A stretch of DNA of 64,000 nt from Micromonospora coxensis (GTDB taxonomy: Bacteria; Actinomycetota; Actinomycetes; Mycobacteriales; Micromonosporaceae). The DNA lies in NCBI RefSeq assembly GCF_900090295.1, contig NZ_LT607753.1, forward strand, positions 744,001-808,000, written 5' to 3'. The position numbers were made by a program, and so were the translations under genes. Shown in pieces: positions 46,491 to 54,241 of this stretch (its first letter is position 1; each line of letters opens with the position of its first letter). A model generated the notes under the pieces. It was not told where the DNA came from, ran no database searches, and saw only the letters and a program-made list of their open reading frames with translations.

Positions 46491-46655
46491 CCGATTCTGT
46501 CACGCGGGTGCCCGGCGAACGGGTGACGCGCCTGGCGACGACCACGCCCCGGCTCCGGAAGGCCCTGCGGCCACGGCGCCGTCCCGACCGGGCGGCCCCG
46601 CCGGTCGACGCCACCGGAGGGCCGGGCACGCCGGGGGGTGCCGTCACTGACCGCG

Positions 46656-47627
46656 CTATCCCGGCCCGCCGACCCGGCGGGCCGAGCGCGCCGACGGACC
46701 CACCGGGCAGCCGACCCGGGCCACGTGCAGCAGCCGCTGCGGCGCCACGTCCAGCAACGCGCCGAGCGCGGTACGGGTGGCGGACGCGTCGATGAGCTGG
46801 CTGAGCGGATGCGCCGCCAGCCCGGCCGCGTGCAGGGTCAGCCAGATCCGCATCAGCACCCGACCGAACCCGAGCTGCGCCGCGTCGTCCAGGTCCGGCG
46901 GCCCGACCAGGACGAGCACCGCGCCGCCGAGCGCGAGCGGGTTGCCGGCCGCCGCGGCGAGCAGCCGGGGCAGCCCCAGCCGGCGCAGCGCCGGGTACGC
47001 CGCCAACGCCGCCCGCAGTCCGCTCGCCTCGACCGGGGACAGGCCGAGGCAGCGGCCGGTCAGACCGTCGGCGCGGTAGTCCGGGTGCGCCGGGGTCAGC
47101 CGCAGCCACGACCGCAGCTCGCCGACCACCGCCGGGTCGGCGTACAACTGCTGGTCCGCCGTCCTGAGCAGGCGTGCCAGCAGGTCACCGTCCGCGACGA
47201 CCCGGACCGACCCGCCGGCCTGCCGGGCGACGGCGTCGACGGCGTCCACCACCCGGGCGTCCGGGCCGGTCGAGAACCGGCCCCGGTGGGTACGCCGGGC
47301 CTGCACCTGCACCGCGGTGAAGGGACTGTCGTAGCGGCGCCGGGCGGTGCGCAGCCAGCCGACCCGGCGGTCCCGGGCGCAGTGGTCCGCGACGAACTCC
47401 AGCGGCACGCCCAGGTCTGCGCCGACGATCAGGCAGGTCTCGACGAACGCGCCGAGGGACAGTCGCAGGTCACGCCCGGTGGGATCGGCGGCCGGCAGGG
47501 TGTCCGCCGGGTCCCACCCCACCCGGACCGCCCCGGGGCGGTAGTCGAGCCGCCAGGGCTGGGTGTTGTGCGCGCTCGGCGCCCGCCAGCAGAGCGGTTC
47601 CAGGATGCGCAACGCGTCGACGTCCAC
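46656..47627 (-). CDS. Acg/nitroreductase-like flavoprotein
   Basis: 323 aa. N-terminal motif WRAPSAHNTQPWRLDY is the FMN-site hallmark of the nitroreductase/Acg family, with RRTHRGRFS and, near the end, GFGRVLMRIWLTLHAAGLAAHPLSQLID. Acg-like members often hoard or sequester flavin rather than act as reductases; others are involved in natural-product oxidation. GTG 47627 follows the GNAT stop codon with no gap, so it is the last gene of a four-gene operon. Confidence 0.82.
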   Translation of the reverse strand: MDVDALRILEPLCWRAPSAHNTQPWRLDYRPGAVRVGWDPADTLPAADPTGRDLRLSLGAFVETCLIVGADLGVPLEFVADHCARDRRVGWLRTARRRYDSPFTAVQVQARRTHRGRFSTGPDARVVDAVDAVARQAGGSVRVVADGDLLARLLRTADQQLYADPAVVGELRSWLRLTPAHPDYRADGLTGRCLGLSPVEASGLRAALAAYPALRRLGLPRLLAAAAGNPLALGGAVLVLVGPPDLDDAAQLGFGRVLMRIWLTLHAAGLAAHPLSQLIDASATRTALGALLDVAPQRLLHVARVGCPVGPSARSARRVGGPG

Positions 47628-48707
47628 CTACAGCGCCTTCTCGTAGAAGGTGTACCCGTGCAACGGTCGGCCGCCCAGCGCCCGGTACTGCGCGGCCGAG
47701 GCCGGGTTGTCCCGGCCGACGTAGGTGCTGCGCAGCGTGGTGTAGCCGCCGGTGTGCAGGTTGCGACGCAGCTCGGCGGAGAGCAGCCGCTGGTATCCGC
47801 GCCCCTGGTACCGGGGCAGCACGCCCTTGACGATCAGCACCGCCTCCCGCCGGTACCGGCGTCGGGTCGCCAGCAGCCGCAGCTGGTGGAGCAGGTGCAG
47901 GTCGCCCCGGACCCGGACCACGTACTCGCTGATGTCCGGCACGCACAGCACGAACGCCACCGGCTGTCCCGCCCTGGTCAGGTACAGCAGCAGTGACTCG
48001 TCCAGCAGGTACGCCAGGCCGTCGGTCTGCCGGCGCAGCTGCCGGGCGGAGATCTCGGTGTAGTAGCCGAGCTGGGCGAACGACGCGTTCAGCAGCTCCC
48101 GCAACAGGTCGAGCTGCTCGTCGAGCCGACGGACGTCGCCCCGGTGCACCCGCAGTTCCGCGCCGTCCGGGTCGGTGCCCCCGACGGCGTCCTCGCCGCC
48201 GTCCGGCACCGGGCAGATCCAGGTGTCCGACTCGAACCGCCGGTGGAAGCCGTACGACTCGTAGGCGGTCACGTACCGCGGCGGGTTCCAGGCGCTGTCG
48301 ATGAAACCCCGGTCGGCGTACCCGGAGGTGATGACGCCGCCGGCCTGGTTGGGCAGCAGCGCCACCGGACCGAACAGCGCCTCCCGGTCGGCGCCGGCCC
48401 GCGCGGCGAGCGCCTCGAACAGCGGCCGCGCCGCCGGCGCGGTGAACTCGGTGAGCCCGAACAGTTGGCAGCGGCGGCCCACCTTCGCGTCGAAGGCGGC
48501 GTCGGTGTGCAGCGTGCTGCGGCCCACCACCGCCCCGGAGCCGTCGCGCAGCACGTACATCGGCACGCCGTCGCGCCACCACCGCCGGATCTGCTGGCGC
48601 GGTGTGGGCACGTGCCGCGGCTCGTCGGCGTACACCCGGTCGGTGAGCGTGACGAAGTCACGCAGGCCGCGCCGGTCGACCACCCGTTCGAAGCGGTGGC
48701 CGGTCAT
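47628..48707 (-). CDS. GNAT-like acyltransferase
   Basis: 359 aa. The N-terminal half (DFVTLTDRVYADEPRHVPTP, YVLRDGSGAVVGRSTLHTDA) and the C-terminal half (QPVAFVLCVPDISEYV, LIVKGVLPRYQGRGYQRLLS with an acetyl-CoA-binding Q-x-x-G-x-G/Y pattern, GRPLHGYTFYEKAL) look like a two-domain GNAT of the kind annotated as hypothetical N-acyltransferase. ATG 48707 overlaps the stop of the upstream gene as ATGA. In an operon with an adenylating enzyme it could acylate an amine with the activated acid; the acceptor is unknown. Confidence 0.8.
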   Translation of the reverse strand: MTGHRFERVVDRRGLRDFVTLTDRVYADEPRHVPTPRQQIRRWWRDGVPMYVLRDGSGAVVGRSTLHTDAAFDAKVGRRCQLFGLTEFTAPAARPLFEALAARAGADREALFGPVALLPNQAGGVITSGYADRGFIDSAWNPPRYVTAYESYGFHRRFESDTWICPVPDGGEDAVGGTDPDGAELRVHRGDVRRLDEQLDLLRELLNASFAQLGYYTEISARQLRRQTDGLAYLLDESLLLYLTRAGQPVAFVLCVPDISEYVVRVRGDLHLLHQLRLLATRRRYRREAVLIVKGVLPRYQGRGYQRLLSAELRRNLHTGGYTTLRSTYVGRDNPASAAQYRALGGRPLHGYTFYEKAL

Positions 48708-49144
48708 CGTCGCACCGCCGGTCCGGTGGTCTCCGAGGCCAGCGGGGTGAACGTCGGGATGAGCGCCATGTCGGGGGACTCGGCCCGCCACACCCCGTTG
48801 GAGTAGCCGTCGGGCTCGGCGGTGTAGAGGCGGATGAATCCGCCGGTGGCGTTGCGGTCGCCGTCGGTGACCCAGACCATCAGCCTGCGGTGGTGCCGGG
48901 AGCGGGCGAAGCGCAGCATCGCGTCGCGGTCGGCGAAGAAGGCGATCGTGCCGAGGGTGAACGGGAACTGCCAGTAGACCGTGTGCCAGCGGTAGCCGCG
49001 CATCCGGCGCAGGTCGCGGACCATCCGCAGCCAGGCCGGGACGAGCCGCAGGATCGCCAGCGGGCCGCGGTAGCGGGTCGCGCCGATGAACATGGCGCCG
49101 GCCCGCGCCTGCGCCGGGGCCTGGGAGAAGTCACGGGTACGCAT
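48704..49144 (-). CDS. Small protein of unknown function
   Basis: 146 aa. Features seen: FIGATRYRGPLAILRLVPAW, RGYRWHTVYWQFPFTLGTIA, FFADRDAMLRFARSRHHRRL and VWVTDGDRNATGGFIRLYTA. The spacing of aromatic residues and the final Arg/His cluster recall ABM-type (antibiotic biosynthesis monooxygenase-like) or DUF4188-like small ferredoxin-fold proteins, but I cannot assign it. Lies 3 nt after the PaaK-like gene and overlaps the GNAT gene, so it is surely co-translated with them. Confidence 0.7.
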   Translation of the reverse strand: MRTRDFSQAPAQARAGAMFIGATRYRGPLAILRLVPAWLRMVRDLRRMRGYRWHTVYWQFPFTLGTIAFFADRDAMLRFARSRHHRRLMVWVTDGDRNATGGFIRLYTAEPDGYSNGVWRAESPDMALIPTFTPLASETTGPAVRR

Positions 49145-49147
49145 CGG

Positions 49148-50734
49148 TCAGCCCACCAGGTAGACGTTCTTGATCTTCTGCTGTCCGGCGAACGGGCCGC
49201 CGCCGGGCTCGTGCAGCTCGACGCGCAGGTCGCCGGCGGTCGGGTCCTCGGTCAGCGACTGCGCGAAGTCGCGGGAGACCTGCGCGAGGTGCCGTCGCAC
49301 CCCGTTGCGGCAGGCGGCGGCGAGGGCGGCGCGGTCCGCCTCGGGCAGCGCGCGCCGCAGTTCGAGGTGGATCACCGGCCGGGTCTCCAGGGCGGCGTCC
49401 TCGACCAGGCTCAGGCAGAACCGGCTGATCTCGGCGGCGTACGGGTTGCTGGTGTACAGGCCGTACTCGACGTCCTGCGGGTAGAGGTTGGCCCCGAGGT
49501 ACGACACGGTCGAGTCGCGGCGGCCGAACAGCAGCAGCACCGGCATGGTCATCCGCTCGCTGGCCAGCGCCGCCCGGCACTCCGCCCAGCGTCCGGCGTC
49601 GGCACGGGCCAGTTCGAGGATCCGCGCATGGCCGACCAGCAGCGCCTCGTCGCCGACGTTGTAGCGCAGCCGCGGTTGCAGCACGTCGGGGCTGGTGATC
49701 GTGCAGAGCAGTTCCCGCCGCTGGTTGGTCTCCAGGTACGTGGTCAACGGGTTGTACTGGAACACCATCGGCAGCCGCTGCTCGTCCGGGCCGAGCAGCG
49801 CCGTGCGCAGGTCGGCGTCGGTGCGCAGGCGTCGTCGCAGCCACACGGTGAACCGGGTCTCCGCGCCGATGCCGATGGTCAGGTCCGAGGCGCCGTAGGC
49901 CGACCGGACCCGCTGGAAGCGCTCCTCCAGGTAGTCGCGCAGCGCCTCGGTCATCCCCTCTCCCCCACAGCTGGCGGAGATGCGGTAGCGCGCCCAGGCG
50001 AAGCCCTCGGCGTCGAGCCGGTCGCGCAGGTGCTTGAGGAACGGCGGGTACGCGGTGATCAGGTAGTCGAAGTCCGGGCCGAACTCGCGCAGCGTGTCGA
50101 CGATCTTGCCGAGGTCCGGCCCGGTGTTCTTCACCACCGCGATCCGCGCCATCGCGGTGCCCGTCGTCGTGCCGGTCGCCCACGCGCCCATCGAGTAGGC
50201 GTTGATGACGAACGGCCGGCGCATCGGGAAGACCAGGCTGGTGTAGCCGGCGATGTCCTGGTGCACCGCGCGCAGTTCCCGCTCGCCGCGCGGCCAGTTG
50301 AACGGCCGGCCCGACGAGCCCGCCGACTCGTCGACCACCACGCCCCGCGCCGGCAGGCGGCCGCCCCGGCAGCGCCGTGCGGCGCTGTAGGCGACGACGT
50401 AGCTGTCCTTGTCCGTCTCCGGGAAGTCGTCGAGCCGCCGGCGGGCCGCGCCGGGCCGGGCGCGCAGGAAGTCGCGGTACGCCGGCACGTCCCGCGCGGC
50501 GAGCGCGCAGACCGCGCGTGCCTGGGCCGCCGCGAGCCGGTCCACCAGCGGGTGGTGGAGCCGGGCCGCCCATCGCCACAGGACGGGACGGCGTCCGGCG
50601 AGGCGGATCGTGGCGCCGCACACCCGGGTGACGACCGACAGGTGCGCCCCGCGCCAGCGGTCGCCGGCCGTCGGGCCGGGTACGGCGACCGTGCGGGGAT
50701 CGGAGGCTCGGTGCAACGTCTGGGCCATGCCCAC
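49148..50734 (-). CDS. PaaK-like adenylate-forming enzyme (CoA ligase/CapK family)
   Basis: 528 aa. The phenylacetate-CoA-ligase-type motifs are visible: P-loop ESAGSSGRPFNWPRG, SASCGGEGMTEALRDYLEER, YGASDLTIGIG, YNVGDEALL and FGRRDSTVSYLGANLYPQDV near the C terminus. It should activate a carboxylic acid with ATP. First gene of the operon with the small protein, GNAT-like and nitroreductase-like genes. The upstream divergent region holds a 16-bp palindrome. Substrate cannot be inferred; the family includes aryl-acid ligases and capsule/F420-linked enzymes. Confidence 0.85.
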   Translation of the reverse strand: MGMAQTLHRASDPRTVAVPGPTAGDRWRGAHLSVVTRVCGATIRLAGRRPVLWRWAARLHHPLVDRLAAAQARAVCALAARDVPAYRDFLRARPGAARRRLDDFPETDKDSYVVAYSAARRCRGGRLPARGVVVDESAGSSGRPFNWPRGERELRAVHQDIAGYTSLVFPMRRPFVINAYSMGAWATGTTTGTAMARIAVVKNTGPDLGKIVDTLREFGPDFDYLITAYPPFLKHLRDRLDAEGFAWARYRISASCGGEGMTEALRDYLEERFQRVRSAYGASDLTIGIGAETRFTVWLRRRLRTDADLRTALLGPDEQRLPMVFQYNPLTTYLETNQRRELLCTITSPDVLQPRLRYNVGDEALLVGHARILELARADAGRWAECRAALASERMTMPVLLLFGRRDSTVSYLGANLYPQDVEYGLYTSNPYAAEISRFCLSLVEDAALETRPVIHLELRRALPEADRAALAAACRNGVRRHLAQVSRDFAQSLTEDPTAGDLRVELHEPGGGPFAGQQKIKNVYLVG

Positions 50735-50794
50735 GATCCTCGGCGGCCCGGGCCGGGCGCACCTGAGCCGTCACACCGATACCGTGCTGAGTAT

Positions 50795-50810
50795 CCGCAC
50801 CTAGGTGCGG
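50795..50810. promoter_or_regulatory. Perfect 16-bp palindrome in divergent promoter region
   Basis: CCGCACCTAGGTGCGG, its own exact complement, between the PaaK-like operon (start 50734) and the GGDEF gene (start 50910). A related half-site (CGCACCTGAG) occurs about 36 nt away on the operon side. Likely regulator binding site. Confidence 0.6.
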
Positions 50811-50836
50811 GGCGGAAGGCGCGCCGGACGGCAGCC

Positions 50837-50860
50837 GCGGCTCCTCCAAAGTGGAGCCGC
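50837..50860. promoter_or_regulatory. Inverted repeat GCGGCTCC-N8-GGAGCCGC
   Basis: Perfect 8-bp arms with loop TCCAAAGT, 50 nt before the GGDEF start. Could be a second operator or, if transcribed, a leader hairpin. Confidence 0.4.
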
Positions 50861-50909
50861 TACCGTAATATCGGGCTGTTTCAATCCTGCGCGGTACGGA
50901 GGTGACCGC

Positions 50910-52499
50910 ATGGATGAGGTGACCCTCCGGGCCCTGTCCCTCCTGGAGGAGGCGCAGGCCGGCGGCGCGGCCCAGGCGCTGGCGGTCGCCGACTCGGCGC
51001 TTCGGGAGCGCACCGGCGAGATCGGCGACGGTCCGGCGGCGATGCACTTCGCGCGCGTCGTAGCGTTGACCCGGCTGGGTGACCTGCACGCCGCCATCGC
51101 CGCCGCCGACCTGATGCTGGCCGCCGCCGATCGTGAACGCAGCGTCGGGTGGCGCTCCTGCGCGCTGTCGCTGCGCGCCACCCGGCGACTGCGCCTCGGC
51201 GACCAGGACATCGCCGAGCACGACATCGAGTCGATCCTGCGCGATCTGGTCAGCGCGGAGACCGCCCTGCTCACCGAGGAACCCGATCCGGTGATCGCGG
51301 GCAACGCCCACACCGGCATCGCGATCGGGTACGCCCAGCTGCGCCTCTACGAACTGGCCGCGCCCCAGTTCCAGGCGGCGTACGAGGCGGCCTGCCGGGC
51401 GGCGTACCCGGACAACGGCAACCGGGCGATGTGGCTGTGCAACCTGGCCGAGCTGCACCTGATGTGGGCGCTGGAGCTGTACCAGGTCGGTCAGGTCGCC
51501 GAGGCGGAGAAGCACACCACCGCCGCCGAGGAGTACGCGCTGCGGGCGTCGGCGGAGGCCTCCGGACCGAAGGCGGACGTGTGGCGGCTCTCGGCGTCGC
51601 TGTTCGCGGCGTGCTCCCGCGCCGACCGACAGGACCCGGTCGGCGCGGCGGCCGACATCCCCCGCTACATCACCCTGCTGCGCGGCTGCGGCCTGGAAGA
51701 GCACCAGCCCGAGCTGCTGCTGTGCCGGCCCTTCCACGCCGTCGCGCTCAGCCGCTCGGGGCGGCCGGACGAGGCGCTGCGGGTCATCGAGGACGCCGTC
51801 GCCTCGCTGTCCCCCGACACCGACTGGCTGATCTCGGCGGCGCTGCACCGCACCCACGCGGTGCTGCTCGCGGCGAACGGCTCACGCGACGCCGCGCCGG
51901 GGCTCACCTACGGCGACGCGCTCGCCGAACTCCTGTGGCGGCAGCGGCACCGCTGGCTGCACGCGGCGGTGACGATGCAGTCGTACGACGTCCTGCGGTG
52001 GCAGCACGAGCGGGCCGAGCGGGCGGCGCAGACGGACCCGCTCACCGGGGTGGCCAACCGCCGCGGCCTCGACAACTTCCTGCACAGCCTGGCCGGCTCC
52101 GGCGTCGCCGCCGATCCGGTCGCGGTGCTGATCGTGGACATCGACCGTTTCAAGCACATCAACGACTCGCTGGGGCACGCCACCGGCGACGACGTGCTAC
52201 GGGCCGTGGCGCTGGTACTCACGACCAGCGTCCGGAAGGGCGACTTCGTGGCCAGGCTGGGCGGGGACGAGTTCGTCGCCATCCTCCCGGGAGCCGATGC
52301 GACGGCCGCGCGGCAGGTCGCCCAGCGGGCGGTGGACGCCGTGGCCGACATGACGCCCTGGCGGGCCCGACTCAGCGTCGGGGTCGCCAGCGGCCTGGCG
52401 TACTCCCTCGGCGAGACCCTGGCCCACGCCGACCGCGCGATGTACGCCGCGAAACGCGCGGGCGGGAACCGGACGAGCTGCTCGCAGAGCGCGGCGTAG
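50910..52499 (+). CDS. TPR-GGDEF diguanylate cyclase
   Basis: 529 aa without membrane segments. The first 350 residues are alpha-helical repeats of TPR type (ALRERTGEIGDGPAAMHFAR, LQ/AA-rich pairs). The GGDEF domain follows QTDPLTGVANRRGLDNFL and has VLIVDIDRFKHINDSLGHAT and RLGGDEF (451-455), so the active site is intact; an RKGD inhibitory I-site lies just upstream. It should make cyclic di-GMP, which controls development and antibiotic production in actinomycetes. ATG 50910 is preceded by GGAGGTGA. Divergent from the PaaK operon. Confidence 0.93.
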   Translation: MDEVTLRALSLLEEAQAGGAAQALAVADSALRERTGEIGDGPAAMHFARVVALTRLGDLHAAIAAADLMLAAADRERSVGWRSCALSLRATRRLRLGDQDIAEHDIESILRDLVSAETALLTEEPDPVIAGNAHTGIAIGYAQLRLYELAAPQFQAAYEAACRAAYPDNGNRAMWLCNLAELHLMWALELYQVGQVAEAEKHTTAAEEYALRASAEASGPKADVWRLSASLFAACSRADRQDPVGAAADIPRYITLLRGCGLEEHQPELLLCRPFHAVALSRSGRPDEALRVIEDAVASLSPDTDWLISAALHRTHAVLLAANGSRDAAPGLTYGDALAELLWRQRHRWLHAAVTMQSYDVLRWQHERAERAAQTDPLTGVANRRGLDNFLHSLAGSGVAADPVAVLIVDIDRFKHINDSLGHATGDDVLRAVALVLTTSVRKGDFVARLGGDEFVAILPGADATAARQVAQRAVDAVADMTPWRARLSVGVASGLAYSLGETLAHADRAMYAAKRAGGNRTSCSQSAA

Positions 52500-52986
52500 G
52501 ACTCCGGCCCGCCGGGACGACCCGGCCCGTGGGCTCAGGCGTCCATCACCAGGCCCTCGATGGTGCGTTCTGCCGGATCGGCGTCAGCGTCCGCACCACC
52601 GGACAGGACGTCGGCGTACGGGACGCTCGGGCGCCGGCGACCCCGCGTGCCCGCCGACCCGACGGCTCGGCCTCCGTGCCGCTCGCCCCACTGCCGGACG
52701 ACGGCAACGAGATCGAGTCGAACAGGCATTCACGGACCACTCCGGGATCCCGGGGCAAACGAGCGTTCAGCCCTTTCGGAGGACATTTCCCGACGAGCGG
52801 GAACCCGAAATCCGGCAAACGGCCAGGGTGGATCGACGGCCGGTTTCCGGCATTGTCGCCAAGGCGATCGAATGGTTGCGGCGGGGCAAGGGTGTGAGAG
52901 ATGTTTTCGGCACACCACGACGCCTTGGAGACAACCTTCAGGACGTCGTGCGGTCGACGCGAGAAACAGAGCGGAGGTGTACAGAA
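52500..52986. other. 487-bp region upstream of the RiPP-like peptide gene
   Basis: Lower in GC than its surroundings, particularly 52720-52980, with mixed third-position bases, so it looks non-coding and probably holds the promoter of the peptide operon. A possible minus-strand ORF (52535-52729, 64 codons, ending EGLVMDA) has GGAG at a poor distance and is not called. A small CCGGG-ACGA-CCCGG hairpin near 52512 may end the GGDEF transcript. Confidence 0.5.
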
Positions 52987-53067
52987 ATGAAGATCAAGGT
53001 GATCAAGGTCGAGCGTATCGAGGCGACCCGTCCGCACCCGGACCCGGAGCTGGAGGGCGGCGCCTGA
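52987..53067 (+). CDS. 26-aa RiPP-like precursor peptide
   Basis: Short gene starting at ATG 52987 behind an excellent GGAGGT ribosome site (52973-52978), too strong to be chance next to two modification genes. The peptide begins MKIKVIKVERIEAT, a strand-forming segment suited to binding a PqqD/RRE domain, continues with a Pro/His-rich middle (RPHPDPE) and ends in LEGGA. An in-frame extension to 52828 exists but its codon usage is non-coding. It lies 82 nt before an E1/ThiF-like enzyme gene, which in MccB-type systems adenylates the C terminus of a small peptide. Function inferred from the context. Confidence 0.75.
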   Translation: MKIKVIKVERIEATRPHPDPELEGGA

Positions 53068-53149
53068 CGAACGCCACGTGGCCCGGTCCGCCCTGGCGGA
53101 CCGGGCCGCTGCCCGCCCACCACACCGTCGAGGAAGGATCACGACCGCC

Positions 53150-54241
53150 GTGCGTCCCAGGCTGAAGTCTCTGAACACACTCACCACCGACGGCACGGTC
53201 GTCATCTACCGGCGGCCGACCGAGCGGATCCACCTCGACGACCCCGGCGGCGGCGTGCGGGCGCTGGTCGAGCTGCTGGCGCAGGGCGCCCACGAGGAGG
53301 CCGACCTGCCGGCCGAACTCACCCGCCTCGGCCACCCGACCACCGCCGAGGACGTCCGCGACGCCATCGCCGCGCTGGACGACCTGCGGCTGCTGGAGAA
53401 CGCCGACGCCGACCCGGACGCGGAGACGCTGCGCCGGCACGAGAGCAACCTGCGCTTCTACGACCTCTACGCCGACCTCGGCAGGTCCAGCGGCGACCTG
53501 CACCACCGGCTCGCCCACTCCACCGTGCTGGTGATCGGGGCGGGTGGCCTCGGCGGCGGAGTCCTCCAGTCGTTGCTCGGGCTGGGCGTGGCACGGGTGC
53601 GGATCGTGGACTTCGACACGGTCGAGCCCAAGAACCTGGCCCGCCAGTTCGTCTACGGCGCGGGCGAGATCGGTCGGTCCAAGGTGGCCGCGGCCGCGGC
53701 CTGGGCCCGGCGGTACGCACCGCAGACGGTGGTCGAAGCCGTCGAGCAGGAGGTCACCGACGCCGCGACGATCCGCGCGCTCGGCGCCGACGTGGACCTC
53801 GTCGTGCTCGCCGCCGACCAGCCCGTCGGGATCCAGCTCATGACCAACGAGGCGTGCTTCGACCTCGGCGTGCCGTTCATCGCCGGTGGCTTCAAGCTCT
53901 CCACCCTGTTCTACTGGTCCGTCGAGCCCGGGCACACGCCCTGCCGACTCTGCCTGGAGCTGCACCGCGACGACGACCTGCGCGGACGCGACGAGTGGGT
54001 CCGCAGCGGGCTACGGCTGGAGGCCGACCCGGTGAACCGCACCACCGGGCCGGTGGCGCAACTGCTGTCCGGGCTCATCGCGCTGGAGGCGCAGCGCTAC
54101 CTCGCCCGGACGGAGGAGCCGGTCGCCGGTGGCACGTACCAGACGATCGAGATCGGCGACCGCATGCGCGTCGACGCGACCGGCTGGGAGCGGCACCCCG
54201 ACTGCGCGTTGTGCCACCGGAGCGCGGACGGTGGCCGGTGA
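53150..54241 (+). CDS. E1/ThiF-like adenylating enzyme with N-terminal RRE-like domain
   Basis: 363 aa. The N-terminal 115 residues (VIYRRPTERIHLDDPGGGVR, then a DLPAELTRLGHPTTAEDVRD segment) resemble PqqD-like RiPP recognition domains. The E1 domain has VIGAGGLGGGVLQSL (128-142), DFDTVEPKNLARQ and GRSKV. Zinc-binding Cys pairs are Cys265/Cys268 (TPCRLC) and Cys352/Cys355 (DCALC). MccB and TOMM ThiF enzymes have this layout. Expected reaction: ATP-dependent adenylation of the precursor C terminus. GTG 53150 follows GAGGAAGGA; the TGA overlaps the next start (GTGA). Confidence 0.88.
   Translation: MRPRLKSLNTLTTDGTVVIYRRPTERIHLDDPGGGVRALVELLAQGAHEEADLPAELTRLGHPTTAEDVRDAIAALDDLRLLENADADPDAETLRRHESNLRFYDLYADLGRSSGDLHHRLAHSTVLVIGAGGLGGGVLQSLLGLGVARVRIVDFDTVEPKNLARQFVYGAGEIGRSKVAAAAAWARRYAPQTVVEAVEQEVTDAATIRALGADVDLVVLAADQPVGIQLMTNEACFDLGVPFIAGGFKLSTLFYWSVEPGHTPCRLCLELHRDDDLRGRDEWVRSGLRLEADPVNRTTGPVAQLLSGLIALEAQRYLARTEEPVAGGTYQTIEIGDRMRVDATGWERHPDCALCHRSADGGR

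Noticed and set aside
52535..52729. 64-codon minus-strand ORF that could be a second peptide gene
   Set aside because: Ribosome site is poorly spaced, first half has non-coding codon use, and it points away from the modification genes.
52828..53067. 79-codon version of the precursor peptide
   Set aside because: Upstream 53 codons have mixed third-position bases and lower GC, unlike coding DNA here; the internal ATG has a far better ribosome site.
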